A stretch of DNA of 51,158 bases, taken from the NCBI GenBank assembly GCA_013297655.1, contig JAAFHV010000030.1:1-51158 (forward strand), in the 5' to 3' direction. The notes beneath the pieces are model-generated. The model saw nothing but the letters and a program-made list of their open reading frames with translations, did not search any database and had not been told where the DNA came from. Both the position numbers and the translations under genes were made by a program. The number at the start of each line of letters is the position of its first letter. The stretch's first letter is position 1. Positions 31,452 through 40,946 of the stretch are shown here, piece by piece. This DNA is from Myxococcales bacterium. Lineage in GTDB: Bacteria; Myxococcota_A; Polyangia; Polyangiales; Polyangiaceae.

Positions 31452-32651
31452 ATGACCTCAGGAATCGACGCTCTCGGCTTCGCGATCCCGAATCGCTACC
31501 TCTCGCTCACCGATCTCGCGCTCGCGCGTGGGGTCCCTGCCTCGAAGTACACCGAAGGCATCGGCACCCGCGCGATGGCGGTCCCCGGGCCCGACGACGA
31601 CACCGTGACGCTCGCGACACGCGCCGCGGCCGACGCGCTCGCGCGAGGGAAAATCGACCCCTCCGAGATTGGCATGTTGGTCGTCGGCACCGAGACGGCG
31701 GTCGACCACTCGAAGCCGGTCGCGTCGTTCGTGCAGGGGCTCCTCGGTCTCCCGAGCGGGTGCCGCGTGTTCGAAACGAAGCACGCGTGTTACGGCGGGA
31801 CGGCGGGCCTCTTCGCCGCCCTCGACTGGATCGACGCGGGCCGATCGAAGGGAAAAAAAGCGCTCGTCGTGTGCTCCGACATCGCGCGCTACGGCTTGCG
31901 TACCCCCGGCGAGCCCACCCAAGGCGCCGGCGCGGTCGCCTTCGTGGTGTCCGAGTCTCCGCGTGTGCTCACGATCGACGGCGCGACGACGGGGCGCTAC
32001 TCGGCGCACGTGTTCGACTTCTGGCGGCCGCTCGATCGGAAGGACGCGCTCGTCGATGGGCGCTACTCGGTGGAGTGTTACCTCGACGCGGTGCGTGGCG
32101 CTTTTCGCTCGTTTCGAGGCGAATCCGCCACCAGTGAGAGTCGCTTTTCGGATCGCTATGCGGCGATGCTCTACCACGTTCCGTACGGGAAAATGGCGCG
32201 CAAAGCCCACTCCACCCTCCGCGCGGAGGACGGCGATCCGAGCCCCGACCTCACGTTCGATTCGCTCGTCGCGCCGAGCCTCGTGCTGCCCTCGCTCGTG
32301 GGAAACATCTACACGGGCTCGCTCTACCTCGCGCTCCTCGGGCTCCTCGCCACCGACGGGGAGCGGCTCGCGGGGAAGCGTGTCTCGCTCTTCAGCTACG
32401 GCAGCGGCTCGTGCGCGGAGCTCTTCGAGGGCGTGGTGATGCCGGGGGCAGAGGGCTCTCTCGCGGACGTCATGGGCATCGTCGAGGCGCGCGAGCGTAT
32501 CGACGTGGCGACCTACGAGGCGCTCTTCGCCGAGCGCGACGCGCGCGATTCACGCGATTCACGGGAGCCTGTCCACGTCGAGGCCGCCACCGTGCGCATG
32601 CGTGATCCGCGCTTCCTCGGGAGTCGTGAGGGCAAACGGATTTACGGCTGA
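31452..32651 (+). CDS. mvaS: Hydroxymethylglutaryl-CoA synthase-like enzyme
   Basis: A 399-residue thiolase-fold enzyme from ATG 31452. The catalytic set of HMG-CoA synthase is visible: E81 (V-G-T-E-T), C113 (E-T-K-H-A-C-Y-G-G-T-A) and H242 (Y-H-V-P-Y-G-K-M-A). The G-S-G-S-C-A-E-L-F-E loop near the end is also conserved. It condenses acetyl-CoA with acetoacetyl-CoA (mevalonate pathway) or, in its polyketide variants, installs beta-branches. No other mevalonate or polyketide gene lies in the window, so both roles remain open. Residue positions close to those of known bacterial mvaS favour the mevalonate role. The leader has no clear ribosome-binding site. Confidence 0.88.
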   Translation: MTSGIDALGFAIPNRYLSLTDLALARGVPASKYTEGIGTRAMAVPGPDDDTVTLATRAAADALARGKIDPSEIGMLVVGTETAVDHSKPVASFVQGLLGLPSGCRVFETKHACYGGTAGLFAALDWIDAGRSKGKKALVVCSDIARYGLRTPGEPTQGAGAVAFVVSESPRVLTIDGATTGRYSAHVFDFWRPLDRKDALVDGRYSVECYLDAVRGAFRSFRGESATSESRFSDRYAAMLYHVPYGKMARKAHSTLRAEDGDPSPDLTFDSLVAPSLVLPSLVGNIYTGSLYLALLGLLATDGERLAGKRVSLFSYGSGSCAELFEGVVMPGAEGSLADVMGIVEARERIDVATYEALFAERDARDSRDSREPVHVEAATVRMRDPRFLGSREGKRIYG

Positions 32652-32750
32652 CAGCGGCATAAAACTACGCTCGCACGCGAACAATGTCCTTTTGCGCACG
32701 TGACGTCGTGGGGACTTGGATGTGCGTCGCGGTGACGGCGAAGATGAAGG

Positions 32751-33825
32751 ATGCACCACGGTCGTTTGCTCGTCTTCGCCGGCTCGCTCGTGGTCGCGGC
32801 CTCGGTCTGCGGTTGTGCACTCGAGGTCGGAGCGGAAGTGGAGACACGCTCCGAAGAAGTCGTCCTCCGTGTCTCGACGGTGCCTTCCGCGACGGTGTCG
32901 GCGGCAGGGGTGAAGGGCATCGCCGGGAGCGACGGAAAAGCCGAGCTCCGTGTGCCTGCCTCGAAGCTGCCCGTCGGGCCGCAGTCGCTCGCGATCGACG
33001 TCGTGAACGAAGGAACGAACCGAACGGGCAAGACGATCGTCTCGTTCGATCGCGCGAAGGTGCCGACCCGGCTCGAGGTCTCCGCGACGCCGGAATACTC
33101 CGGTATCGGTGGGGTCTGCAACGCGGCGCCTTGTGCTCGGAACGAGATCTTCGTCTCGCTGGAGGGAGTGGCGAGCTTGCGTTGGAAAGCGCCGCTGGGG
33201 AGTGAGCTCCGGATCTTCGACAAGGCGACCCCGAGGTCCGAGGCTGCCGAACAAGACGTCGTCGTCGATATGTCGCGCGAGGTGCTCGCGCTCGACGTCG
33301 CCCTCTTCGCTCGAAAGCAACAGCCGCTCGAAAACGCGGTGATTCGCATTCCGTTCCGCCTCGAGACACGAGACGGAGACGTGCGCGAAGAGACGGTCGT
33401 GCTCTTCGTGAGCCGAACGGCCGTGCTCGTCGACGCGCTCGCGAACGTGGCGACCGCCCCGGTCCGCATCGGCGTGGACACCCGCCACGAGGGCCCGTCG
33501 CGTGTCGTCTATCGTGTTCGAACGCGGACCTTCGTCGGCAAGGGTACACTCGCCGATCTCGACCTCGTCGCGACCGAGGCGCTCACGAAAAAAAGACAAG
33601 ATCAAGAGCTGCGGCGTCGCCATCTACGGTGGGCCGAGGATCTCCGTCATTCACGACGACATCTACGACGTCGACGACGTCGTCTCCGTTTACGAGCGTC
33701 GCACCGGGAAGCTCGTCGCGACGCGGTCGTTCGTCGGCACTTCGGATTGCCCCGAGGCGCTACCGCAGAAAGAGCCCCCGAAACAAGACGCGGCGATCGA
33801 TCTGTGGCTCGCGAGCCTCCCTTGA
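32751..33825 (+). pseudogene. Exported protein split by a +1 frameshift at an A7 run
   Basis: From ATG 32751 the frame encodes a Cys-bearing signal (A-S-V-C-G-C) and about 250 residues of beta-rich exported protein, up to L-T-K-K. The original frame then turns into Arg-rich, non-coding-like sequence. The adjacent frame from 33589 continues sensibly (K-K-D-K-I-K-S-C-G-V-A-I-Y-G-G to L-W-L-A-S-L-P, stop 33825). The switch lies exactly at seven As (33588-33594): six As would give one frame of 357 residues. This may be a sequencing error, a recent mutation, phase variation or transcriptional slippage. Function unknown; it converges on the gene ending at 33851. Confidence 0.7.
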
Positions 33826-33850
33826 GGTGCGTGTACGACGCACGCAGGCG

Positions 33851-36481
33851 TCAGTGGCGATCTTTCCAAAGTACGCACGGGTACATCGAGTGCCCGAACA
33901 ACTCGGTGTACGCGTTCGGGCCGGCGAGCTTCTCCGCCTCCAGCACGAGCGACGTGGCGGCGTCTGGTTTGCCCTCGAAATGCGCTTTCGCGGCGAGGGC
34001 CATCTTCTCGCTCGCCGCCATCGTGACGGGGAGGCGTACACGCTCGTCTTCGTGAATGCCAATCACGGACGGGAGAGGGCTCGTGTGATCGGCATACAGA
34101 TCGGCGACCTCGAACGGCCGCTCGCGGCGCTGGAGGGCATACTCGACGACCGGCAAATCGTCTGTCACCGCGCCGAATCCTTGCGCGTATTTCTCGAGCG
34201 CGGCGCGGTCGGCGACGAACGTACCGAGGAGATCCACCGGCGCCGCGAAGCCCGCGTGCGCGAGCGTCGCGCCCACCTTGGGCTCCGCCCAGCGCGCGCG
34301 CCACCTGTCCATGTCGAGGAGCAGCGGCTCGTTCGAGCCGAGCAAAATGGCCTCGTTCAGCGCCGGGATCCAGAGCGAGACGTAGGGGAACACCTCCAAC
34401 ATGCTCTTCACGAGCATGCGGTTTTGGGCGTCCGATTGCTCTTGGAGTGGGATCCACTGCGTGACCTGACCGCCAGGGGCGAGGCGCTTCGAGATGAGCG
34501 CGTAGAGCTCGCGGGTGTAGAGGCTCACGATCCCGGCCGAGATGGGCGGCGGCGGCTCGAACGAGATCACGTCGAACTTGGCGCTCGGGTGCGCCTCCAA
34601 GAAATGACGACCGTCGTCGAGCACCGTCTTGGTGCGGGGATCTTTCAAGACGCCGTGGTTTTCGCTCTCGAAGTACGGCGCGGCGGCGAGCACGTCCGGG
34701 CTCACGTCGACGATCGTGAGGCTCTTCATCTCGTCGTAGCGCGCGAACGTGCCGGCGGTGGTGCCGGTGCCGAAGCACACGAGCAGCACGTCGTTCGGCT
34801 TCGGGTGGCTCAACATGGGCAGGTTCGCGAGCGACGACATGTACCTGCGCCCCAGCACCGAGGTGCTCGCGTACGAAACCGACCCCGACACGATTTGCCG
34901 AAAATCCCAGGGTGTTTTGGCGCATTCGGCGGGGCAGCCGGGCTCGTTCTTGCAACTGTCCTCGTACGAGTGGGAGAGCACCGCCACGATCCCGTCGCGC
35001 CCCTCGACGACCGAGAGCGGCTGCCCCGCGTTGCGCGCGAGCCACTTGCCCACGAGCCAACCGGGTGGCGCGGTGAAGAGGGAGAGCGGCGCGAGCATCG
35101 CCGCGGCCGCGTAGGTGCGCACGCGCTCACGCTGGGTCGCCTGCGTATCGAAGCGCACCAGCGCGACGGCGAGGAGCCCGTTCGTCACCGAGACGAGCAC
35201 GAACGACCACTGCGTCCCCACGAGCGGGATCGTGACGAAGCCCACGAGGAGCGAGCCCACGATGCCGCCGATCGTGTTGACGGCGTAGAGCGTGCCCACC
35301 GTGCGCCCCGCGGTGCGAAGGTGCTTCGTCGCGAGCTGCACCACACAAGGGAACACCACGCCGATCACGGTCGAAGGCACGAGCATCACGATCGCGGCCA
35401 GCACGAGCAAACGAAGGATGACGTCGCCCGGCAGCGCGCGCGCGAGGAACGCCGCGAGGGCGCTCGAATGGCCGAGCGCCACCATCGACAAGAGGCCCAA
35501 AAAGCCCAGAAAAAGCTGCGCCGTCGTGAACACCTCGATGTCGCGGTATTTGCCCGCGAGGCGCGTCGCGTAGATGAGCGCCCCGAGCACGAGCCCCACG
35601 AGGAAGGCCACGAGCGACATGGAAAAGGCATACGACGTGGAGTGGACGAACATGCCAATCAGCCGAAACCACAATACTTCGTATCCAATCGACGTGAACC
35701 CCGCGAACGCGAACGCGACGAGGATCACGTTCGCCATTCCGGCGCCTCCTTTGGGCCCACCGGCTGCGGGCGCCGCGCTCGCGGGGGTGGCGCTCGTGTC
35801 GCCAGTCTCGCCGAGCGGGCTCGTGTCCCCCGCGTCGTCGGGGGTCGAAGCGCTCGTCGCCAGCTCTGGTTTCTCCGTGCGGAGCGCGAGGAGGAGCGAA
35901 GCCCCCGCGACGCCGAGGTTCACGATCGAAGCGGCGCAGGCGGTCTTCCAGAGGCCGTGCGCGCCGATGGTCCACGTGCCCGCGAGGCCCGCCCCCGCCG
36001 CTGCGCCGAGGGTGTTCACGCCGTAAAGGACGCCGAAGTGTTTGCCCACGCTCGGCAGCTCGCGCGCGACGAAGCGGGTCAGGAGCGGCAGCGTGCCACC
36101 CATGACGAACGCGGGCGGCACCACGAGGAGGAGCGAGAGAACCACGCGCGCCCCGAGTGGCCCGCCGCCGGGCACACCGAGCGCGGCCGTGATGCGCGGC
36201 AGATCGCGGAGCAGCCACGTGAACACCAGCGCGACGACCCCGGTGGCGAGCTCGAGCAGCGCGTAGGCCCGCAGGGGGCGAGTCACCAAAGACGCGCGTC
36301 GCCCGAAAAAATAGCTCCCCAGCGCGAGGCCACCGAGGAACCCCGAGACGACCAAGCTCGCCGCGAACGTGGTGTGCCCCACCACGAGCGACAGGTAACG
36401 CAGCCACACCACCTCGAACACGAGCCCGCTCGTTCCAGAGAGGAAGAACAGGCCAACGACGCCGAGATCACGCGCTCGCAT
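33851..36481 (-). CDS. Polytopic membrane protein with spermidine-synthase-like domain
   Basis: An 876-residue protein. The first 450 residues contain about 14 hydrophobic spans in two similar blocks (each starting near S-G-x-x-G-x-x-x-E-V-x-W-x-R), separated by a Thr/Ser/Ala/Gly-rich loop. The C-terminal part is a Rossmann methyltransferase-like fold of the spermidine synthase type (V-L-L-V-C-F-G-T-G-T-T-A-G, V-D-V-S-P-D-V, D-V-I-S-F-E-P-P-P-P). Before it lies a Cys-rich insert (C-K-N-E-P-G-C-P-A-E-C). Known relatives are fused MFS-like/spermidine-synthase-like proteins of unclear substrate. ATG 36481 has a GATAGT box 6 nt upstream. True polyamine synthesis is unproven. Confidence 0.85.
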   Translation of the reverse strand: MRARDLGVVGLFFLSGTSGLVFEVVWLRYLSLVVGHTTFAASLVVSGFLGGLALGSYFFGRRASLVTRPLRAYALLELATGVVALVFTWLLRDLPRITAALGVPGGGPLGARVVLSLLLVVPPAFVMGGTLPLLTRFVARELPSVGKHFGVLYGVNTLGAAAGAGLAGTWTIGAHGLWKTACAASIVNLGVAGASLLLALRTEKPELATSASTPDDAGDTSPLGETGDTSATPASAAPAAGGPKGGAGMANVILVAFAFAGFTSIGYEVLWFRLIGMFVHSTSYAFSMSLVAFLVGLVLGALIYATRLAGKYRDIEVFTTAQLFLGFLGLLSMVALGHSSALAAFLARALPGDVILRLLVLAAIVMLVPSTVIGVVFPCVVQLATKHLRTAGRTVGTLYAVNTIGGIVGSLLVGFVTIPLVGTQWSFVLVSVTNGLLAVALVRFDTQATQRERVRTYAAAAMLAPLSLFTAPPGWLVGKWLARNAGQPLSVVEGRDGIVAVLSHSYEDSCKNEPGCPAECAKTPWDFRQIVSGSVSYASTSVLGRRYMSSLANLPMLSHPKPNDVLLVCFGTGTTAGTFARYDEMKSLTIVDVSPDVLAAAPYFESENHGVLKDPRTKTVLDDGRHFLEAHPSAKFDVISFEPPPPISAGIVSLYTRELYALISKRLAPGGQVTQWIPLQEQSDAQNRMLVKSMLEVFPYVSLWIPALNEAILLGSNEPLLLDMDRWRARWAEPKVGATLAHAGFAAPVDLLGTFVADRAALEKYAQGFGAVTDDLPVVEYALQRRERPFEVADLYADHTSPLPSVIGIHEDERVRLPVTMAASEKMALAAKAHFEGKPDAATSLVLEAEKLAGPNAYTELFGHSMYPCVLWKDRH

Positions 36482-36487
36482 CGCTGC

Positions 36488-36493
36488 ACTATC
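36488..36493 (-). promoter_or_regulatory. -10-like box GATAGT
   Basis: Minus-strand GATAGT, 6 nt, ATG 36481, matching the short-leader geometry of other genes in the window. Confidence 0.3.
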
Positions 36494-36569
36494 TCATGAC
36501 CCCTTCACGCGAGCGTGAGAACACGCCTTTTCATGGTCACACTCGACCGCGAGCGCCGATGGACCCGAC

Positions 36570-37367
36570 ATGGTTCCACTTCGTCGGCTCGTTCTCGCCT
36601 CGCTCGTGGTGTCGCTCGCCGCGTGCCGGAGGGGTACGCCTGGCGGGCACCACGAGGACACGGGGGCGTCGGCGTCTGCTACGACCCCCGCGTCGGCTTC
36701 TGCGACCGCGGCAGCTCCTCCGCTCCCTCCGCTCGGCGGGGTGTGGCTCGAGGCGATCGACGACATCGGCGTGGTGGCCGTTCCGCTCGGGGCGACCGCG
36801 CCGAGGCCGGTCGTCGTCGCGCTCCACGGAGCCGGGAGCCTCGCCGAGTTCGCGTGCGGCGATTGGATGTATCCTACAAAAGCCTATCCGTTCATCGTCT
36901 GTCCTCGCTCGGCGGCGGAGCGGCCCGGGAGGCTCGCGTCGTGGAGCTCGGTGGAGGACGCGGCGTCGCGGATGCGGATCGTGACGGAGCGCGTGAAAGC
37001 CAAGTTCGGACCTTGGATCGCCGACACCGATCCGATCGTGGTCGGCTTCTCGCAAGGCGCGGAGATGGCCGTGCTCGCCGCCGATCGCAAGCTAGTGCCG
37101 TGGTCGGCGCTCTTCGTTCACGAGGGCGGCTATCGGCAAGCGAAGGACGTGCTCGCCAAGCTTCTTCGCAGCGACGCCCCCGTTCAAGCGACGTGCTGCA
37201 CGTACGGCTGCGGCGCGCAGATCCCCACGCGCCTCGGGCCGCGCGCCTACCGCGCCGACTACGGGCCGCACGGTCACACGATCGGCGCCGTCGGCGACTC
37301 GTTGCGGCGCGACTTCGGGCGTCTCGTACGTGACCGCGTGGAGTGGCAGGGCTTCTTCGCGCGCTGA
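36570..37367 (+). CDS. Alpha/beta-hydrolase lipoprotein
   Basis: A 265-residue lipoprotein (lipobox S-L-A-A-C, Cys19) with an Ala/Ser/Thr/Pro spacer. The hydrolase fold shows the oxyanion strand V-V-V-A-L-H-G-A-G-S and the nucleophile elbow G-F-S161-Q-G-A, as in carboxylesterase/phospholipase relatives. A late H-G-H may supply the His. Two Cys pairs (C-G-D-W, V-C-P-R, T-C-C-T-Y-G-C-G) suggest disulfides after export. Substrate unknown; probably an ester. Divergent from the spermidine-synthase-like gene. Confidence 0.78.
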   Translation: MVPLRRLVLASLVVSLAACRRGTPGGHHEDTGASASATTPASASATAAAPPLPPLGGVWLEAIDDIGVVAVPLGATAPRPVVVALHGAGSLAEFACGDWMYPTKAYPFIVCPRSAAERPGRLASWSSVEDAASRMRIVTERVKAKFGPWIADTDPIVVGFSQGAEMAVLAADRKLVPWSALFVHEGGYRQAKDVLAKLLRSDAPVQATCCTYGCGAQIPTRLGPRAYRADYGPHGHTIGAVGDSLRRDFGRLVRDRVEWQGFFAR

Positions 37368-37479
37368 GCACGGGGCGCCGTTGCGTCACGATCCGCGACA
37401 AAAACAAGGGTCCGGCGCGATGCGGCGCGCTCGTGCTCGCGCTCCGGAATCGGCGCTCCTCGTGCGACGTTCGACCGTC

Positions 37480-38553
37480 ATGCGCTCGCGTTCGCGGATT
37501 CGCGGTCTCTTCGTGCTCGCAGGTCTCGTGCTCGCGGCGTGCGAGTCGTCGCGCGTCCCCGCGCAAGAGGCCCACATCCCCGACGCACATTCCTCCCTCG
37601 ATGGGGCGGCGACCCCGACGACGGCCACGACCGCCAGCGACGCGTCGACGGCAGATACCTCGCTCACGACGAACGTCGCGGCGGACGCGGGCTCGGCGAG
37701 CACGACGTGCAACGGCGTGACGCTCCCGAAGAGCGTGGCGCGCCTCGGTTGTGCAAAGGAAGACAGCGACGTCGCCGGCCGTCCCGCGGGGTACTCCAGC
37801 GACGGCGCGTTCCTCGGCGCGTGCGTTTCGGCGTGCGATCCGTGCCCGCTCGCGTGCAGCTTCACGGGGAAAAATGGCGCCTCCCGAGCGTTTTCCGATT
37901 ATTACGCGCCGAGCAACCCGAAGGCGCGCGCGATCGAGGCGAGCCGCCTCTCGGACGAAGAGAAGGAGAAGCGTATCGCCGCGCTCGAGGTGACGGAGCA
38001 CGCGAGCTTCGAGAAGAGCCTCGCCGCGCTCGCGCTCACGAAGGGCCCACCGGGGCGTCCGCTCTCGGGGCCGTTTCCCTACGACGATCTCGCGCTGGTC
38101 TCGAAGGGTGAGGTCTCTCCGCGATCGGGAGAGGCGATCCTCTCGTTCGGCGCCGCCGTCGACGGCGAAGATCCCGTGTATCCGATCCGCATCACGCTCG
38201 CGCCGCACCCGATGTGGAACGGGCCGCTCTCGCTCGATCCGAAGGCGCTCGCGAAGCTCGACGCGGCGGGGAAAAAGAAGCTCCAAGACGAAACACGCGC
38301 CGAGCTGCGCTCCCAGTTCGGGCTCTCCGAGCCGGAGCTCGTGTATGTCGATGTCTCGAAGGACGGTAGCGAGCTCGGCGTGGTCGCGTTCGTCACCGGG
38401 CCCATGTGGTACGAGAGCGCGCGCGAGACACGCACGCCGCTCCGCGGTTTCGTCGCGAAAATCTACGAAGAGACCGCGACCCGGCGCGAGAAGCGCGGCG
38501 ACGCTGCCGGTGCGTTGGCCCTCCGCGACAAGGCACGGGCCCTCGGAAAGTGA
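37480..38553 (+). CDS. Cys-rich lipoprotein of unknown function
   Basis: A 357-residue predicted lipoprotein. ATG 37480 gives a compact signal with lipobox V-L-A-A-C; the frame is open upstream without a better start. After a Thr/Ala/Ser/Asp spacer comes a Cys-rich stretch (T-C-N-G-V, G-C-A-K-E, G-A-C-V-S-A-C-D-P-C-P-L-A-C). Then comes a 200-residue domain with a charged helix (D-E-E-K-E-K-R-I-A-A-L-E) and beta strands. No family recognised. It shares its strand with the hydrolase lipoprotein before it (113 bp apart). Confidence 0.68.
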   Translation: MRSRSRIRGLFVLAGLVLAACESSRVPAQEAHIPDAHSSLDGAATPTTATTASDASTADTSLTTNVAADAGSASTTCNGVTLPKSVARLGCAKEDSDVAGRPAGYSSDGAFLGACVSACDPCPLACSFTGKNGASRAFSDYYAPSNPKARAIEASRLSDEEKEKRIAALEVTEHASFEKSLAALALTKGPPGRPLSGPFPYDDLALVSKGEVSPRSGEAILSFGAAVDGEDPVYPIRITLAPHPMWNGPLSLDPKALAKLDAAGKKKLQDETRAELRSQFGLSEPELVYVDVSKDGSELGVVAFVTGPMWYESARETRTPLRGFVAKIYEETATRREKRGDAAGALALRDKARALGK

Positions 38554-38602
38554 GCCGCGCGCGTCCTCCGAAGGGACGACATGCGCGATCGGACCTCCCC
38601 GC

Positions 38603-38608
38603 TATCCT
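38603..38608 (+). promoter_or_regulatory. -10-like box TATCCT
   Basis: TATCCT, 6 nt, ATG 38615. Same box and spacing as the promoter at 49705. No clear -35. Confidence 0.4.
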
Positions 38609-38614
38609 ATCGGA

Positions 38615-39760
38615 ATGATGCGATCTTCTCTGCCCGTGGCGTTGCTCTTCGGCGTGGTCTCCTCGACGGCGTGGGCGTGCAGCGGCGATTCTCCAGGAGG
38701 CGATCCTGCAGACGGCGGAACCGCGTCCGACGGAGCACCGCTCGTGCCCACCGATGGCGGCGGCGGAGGCGCGGAGTGTGCGTCGCTGCCCGTCAAAGAA
38801 GAGCTCGCCGATCTCGGCGCGAACGCGACGACCCGCTTCGGCCTCGGAGCAGGCGGGCTCGTCGCGCTCGATCGAAAGCTCGGCGCCGACACCGGCAACC
38901 CGATCCTCCCGAAGACCGGCGCGCTCCTCCTCGTGCCCAAAACGGGCGGCGCGCCGACTCCGTTTTACACGCCGACGCCGCCGCGCATCCTCGCGAGCTA
39001 CATCGTCGCGGGCAACGACGTACTCGTCATGGATTACGATGCCGCGTCGTCCGGGAGGTCGGGTCAGCTCTACAAAAAGAGCTTCGGCGACGCGACCGCG
39101 ACCCCGATCGGCACTCCGCAATACGACGGGCTCGCCTCGTACATCGCCGCCGCCGACGCGAGCAACGTCTACGTGGTGACGCCAGGAGCCTCGGGCAAGT
39201 TCAAGGTGGTTCGTGTCGATCGCGCCACCGGGACGGAGACGTCGATGGCGGAGCTCGCGAGCACCCAGTTCGCGCAGGCGCAGCTCCAAGGCGGGTTCGT
39301 CTGGTTCTACGCCGCGCAGGGAACGGGTGCACTCTACAAGTCTCCCGTCGCCGGCGGGGAGGCCGTCCGCGTCACCGATCGTGGCTGCTTCGGCGGCGGC
39401 TTGCTCGTCGCGGAAGGCGCATTTTTCTGCGGCGGATCGCTTCGCCTAGAGAAGCTCGACGCGGCCTTTGCGAACCCAGTCCTCATCCTCGACGCGCTCG
39501 AAGAGAAAGACGCGAGCGCTCCCCGCCCGCAGGCCGTGTTCGGCTCCGAGGTGCTCGTCACGCTCGCGATCGAGGCGAAGCGCCGCACCAAAATCTACGC
39601 CGCGCCCACGATCGGCGGGGCCAAACGCGCCATCGCGTGCGACGTGGGCAACATCGCCGACGCGTATGTCGACGGCGACTACGCCTACTTCCTCGACGAA
39701 AAATCGAACGCGAGCGAGCCTTCGGTCAAGAAGCTCTGGCGCGTCCGCCACGCGCGCTGA
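38615..39760 (+). CDS. Beta-propeller-like lipoprotein
   Basis: A 381-residue predicted lipoprotein; M-M start (38615 or 38618), signal ending S-T-A-W-A-C, then an Asp/Gly/Ala spacer. The body contains recurring strand blocks of a propeller (G-L-V-A-L-D-R-K; A-L-L-L-V-P-K; V-Y-V-V-T-P; G-A-L-Y-K-S-P-V-A-G-G; Y-A-Y-F-L-D-E). It resembles in style the lipoprotein at 642 but lacks its C-G-G-C-G cluster. No enzymatic motif. Likely surface-exposed with an unknown ligand. Confidence 0.7.
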   Translation: MMRSSLPVALLFGVVSSTAWACSGDSPGGDPADGGTASDGAPLVPTDGGGGGAECASLPVKEELADLGANATTRFGLGAGGLVALDRKLGADTGNPILPKTGALLLVPKTGGAPTPFYTPTPPRILASYIVAGNDVLVMDYDAASSGRSGQLYKKSFGDATATPIGTPQYDGLASYIAAADASNVYVVTPGASGKFKVVRVDRATGTETSMAELASTQFAQAQLQGGFVWFYAAQGTGALYKSPVAGGEAVRVTDRGCFGGGLLVAEGAFFCGGSLRLEKLDAAFANPVLILDALEEKDASAPRPQAVFGSEVLVTLAIEAKRRTKIYAAPTIGGAKRAIACDVGNIADAYVDGDYAYFLDEKSNASEPSVKKLWRVRHAR

Positions 39761-39838
39761 GTGCGCTGAGTCGGTCCCATCGGCCTCCACGTCGACGGTT
39801 GCTGTCACGCCGACGAAGGCCGCGTAGACTCGAGGCGC

Positions 39839-40921
39839 TTGCTTCGACGTTCGCTCGTTCATCGTCTCGCTCCATTCGTAGGCTTCGCGCTCGCCGCCGG
39901 CGTGCTCGTGTGGTCTTCGGCCGCCAGTGCGCAGCAGGGGAAAAAACGAACCTCCACCCTCGGGTGGGACAGGCTGCCCGGCGCCGACACGTGCGTCGCC
40001 ACGCAGCCCCTCGCGCGCGCGGTGGAGACACGCCTCGGGCGCAAGGTGTTCGTGTCCCCCGCCGAGGCCGACGTCTCCGTCGAGGGGCGCATCGAGAAGA
40101 AAGGGCAGGGTTTTTCTGCCACGATCGTGATTCGCGACGGCGAAGGAAAGCTGCTCGGCACCCGCTCGCTCGAGAAGAACGATGCATCCTGCACCAACCT
40201 GACCGACTCCCTCGTCCTCGTCATCGCGGTGATGATCGATCCCGACGCGGCGATGGCACCCGCGCCTCCCGTAGCTCCGGATCCGCCGCCTCCGAATCCA
40301 CCGCCCACTCCCGCGCAGCCTCCCGTTACCCGCGTCGAGACGGTCTACGTGCAGGTGCCAGGTCCGCCCGTGCCGGTGAAGGAGAAGCCGCAGAAGCCGA
40401 TCCTCATGTTCGACGGCGCGGTCTCGGGCCGCGTGACGGTCGGAACGGTGCCGGATCCGGGGCTCGGACTCTCGCTCGTCGGGGTGCTCGTCCCGCGGGG
40501 GTTCATTGGAATTTTGGGGCGCGCCTCGTTCGTGTTCCCGCGCACCGCGCCCGCGCTCGAGGCCGAGATCGCGTTCTCGCATGGCACCCTCGGCGGTGGC
40601 CTTTGCCCGCTCGCGCACACGTTCGGTCGTGTGTTCCTTAGCGCGTGCGGCGAGGGCGAGATTGGCCTCTTGCTCGCGCGTCCCTCCGGGCTGCCGCGCA
40701 CGGTGAACGAGGCGCGCATCACGCTCGCGGGCGGCCTGAGCTTCGGCGCGTCGGTCACCCTCGTGGGGCCCTTCACGGTTCGCGCGGGCGTCACCGGCAT
40801 GCTCCCCCTCATCCGCGAGTCGTTCACGTACACGCTGCCTACGGGCGCGACGGCAGAGGCGTTTCGGCAGCTCCCGGTCACGTTTGCAGGCGATTTGGGC
40901 TTCGGCGTGCGGTTCCCCTGA
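39839..40921 (+). CDS. Exported protein: small N-domain, Pro-rich linker, barrel-like C-domain
   Basis: A 360-residue protein with a Sec signal (cleavage near A-S-A-Q, residue 32), start TTG 39839. Residues 35-135 form a compact domain (T-C-V-A-T-Q-P-L-A-R-A-V-E; A-D-V-S-V-E-G-R-I). A Pro-rich linker spans about 140-165 and would cross the periplasm or peptidoglycan. The C-terminal 180 residues alternate short hydrophobic strands with Gly-rich turns and end in a Phe/Pro (G-F-G-V-R-F-P), as in outer-membrane beta-barrels. Role unknown, possibly an envelope structural protein. Confidence 0.68.
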   Translation: MLRRSLVHRLAPFVGFALAAGVLVWSSAASAQQGKKRTSTLGWDRLPGADTCVATQPLARAVETRLGRKVFVSPAEADVSVEGRIEKKGQGFSATIVIRDGEGKLLGTRSLEKNDASCTNLTDSLVLVIAVMIDPDAAMAPAPPVAPDPPPPNPPPTPAQPPVTRVETVYVQVPGPPVPVKEKPQKPILMFDGAVSGRVTVGTVPDPGLGLSLVGVLVPRGFIGILGRASFVFPRTAPALEAEIAFSHGTLGGGLCPLAHTFGRVFLSACGEGEIGLLLARPSGLPRTVNEARITLAGGLSFGASVTLVGPFTVRAGVTGMLPLIRESFTYTLPTGATAEAFRQLPVTFAGDLGFGVRFP

Positions 40922-40946
40922 AGCTCGCGGTCGATGGGAGTGGCGC

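Noticed and set aside
32751-34055. Continuation of the exported protein in its original frame to 34055
   Set aside because: After the A7 run this frame becomes Arg-rich and runs through a convergent gene; the neighbouring frame gives the sensible C-terminus.
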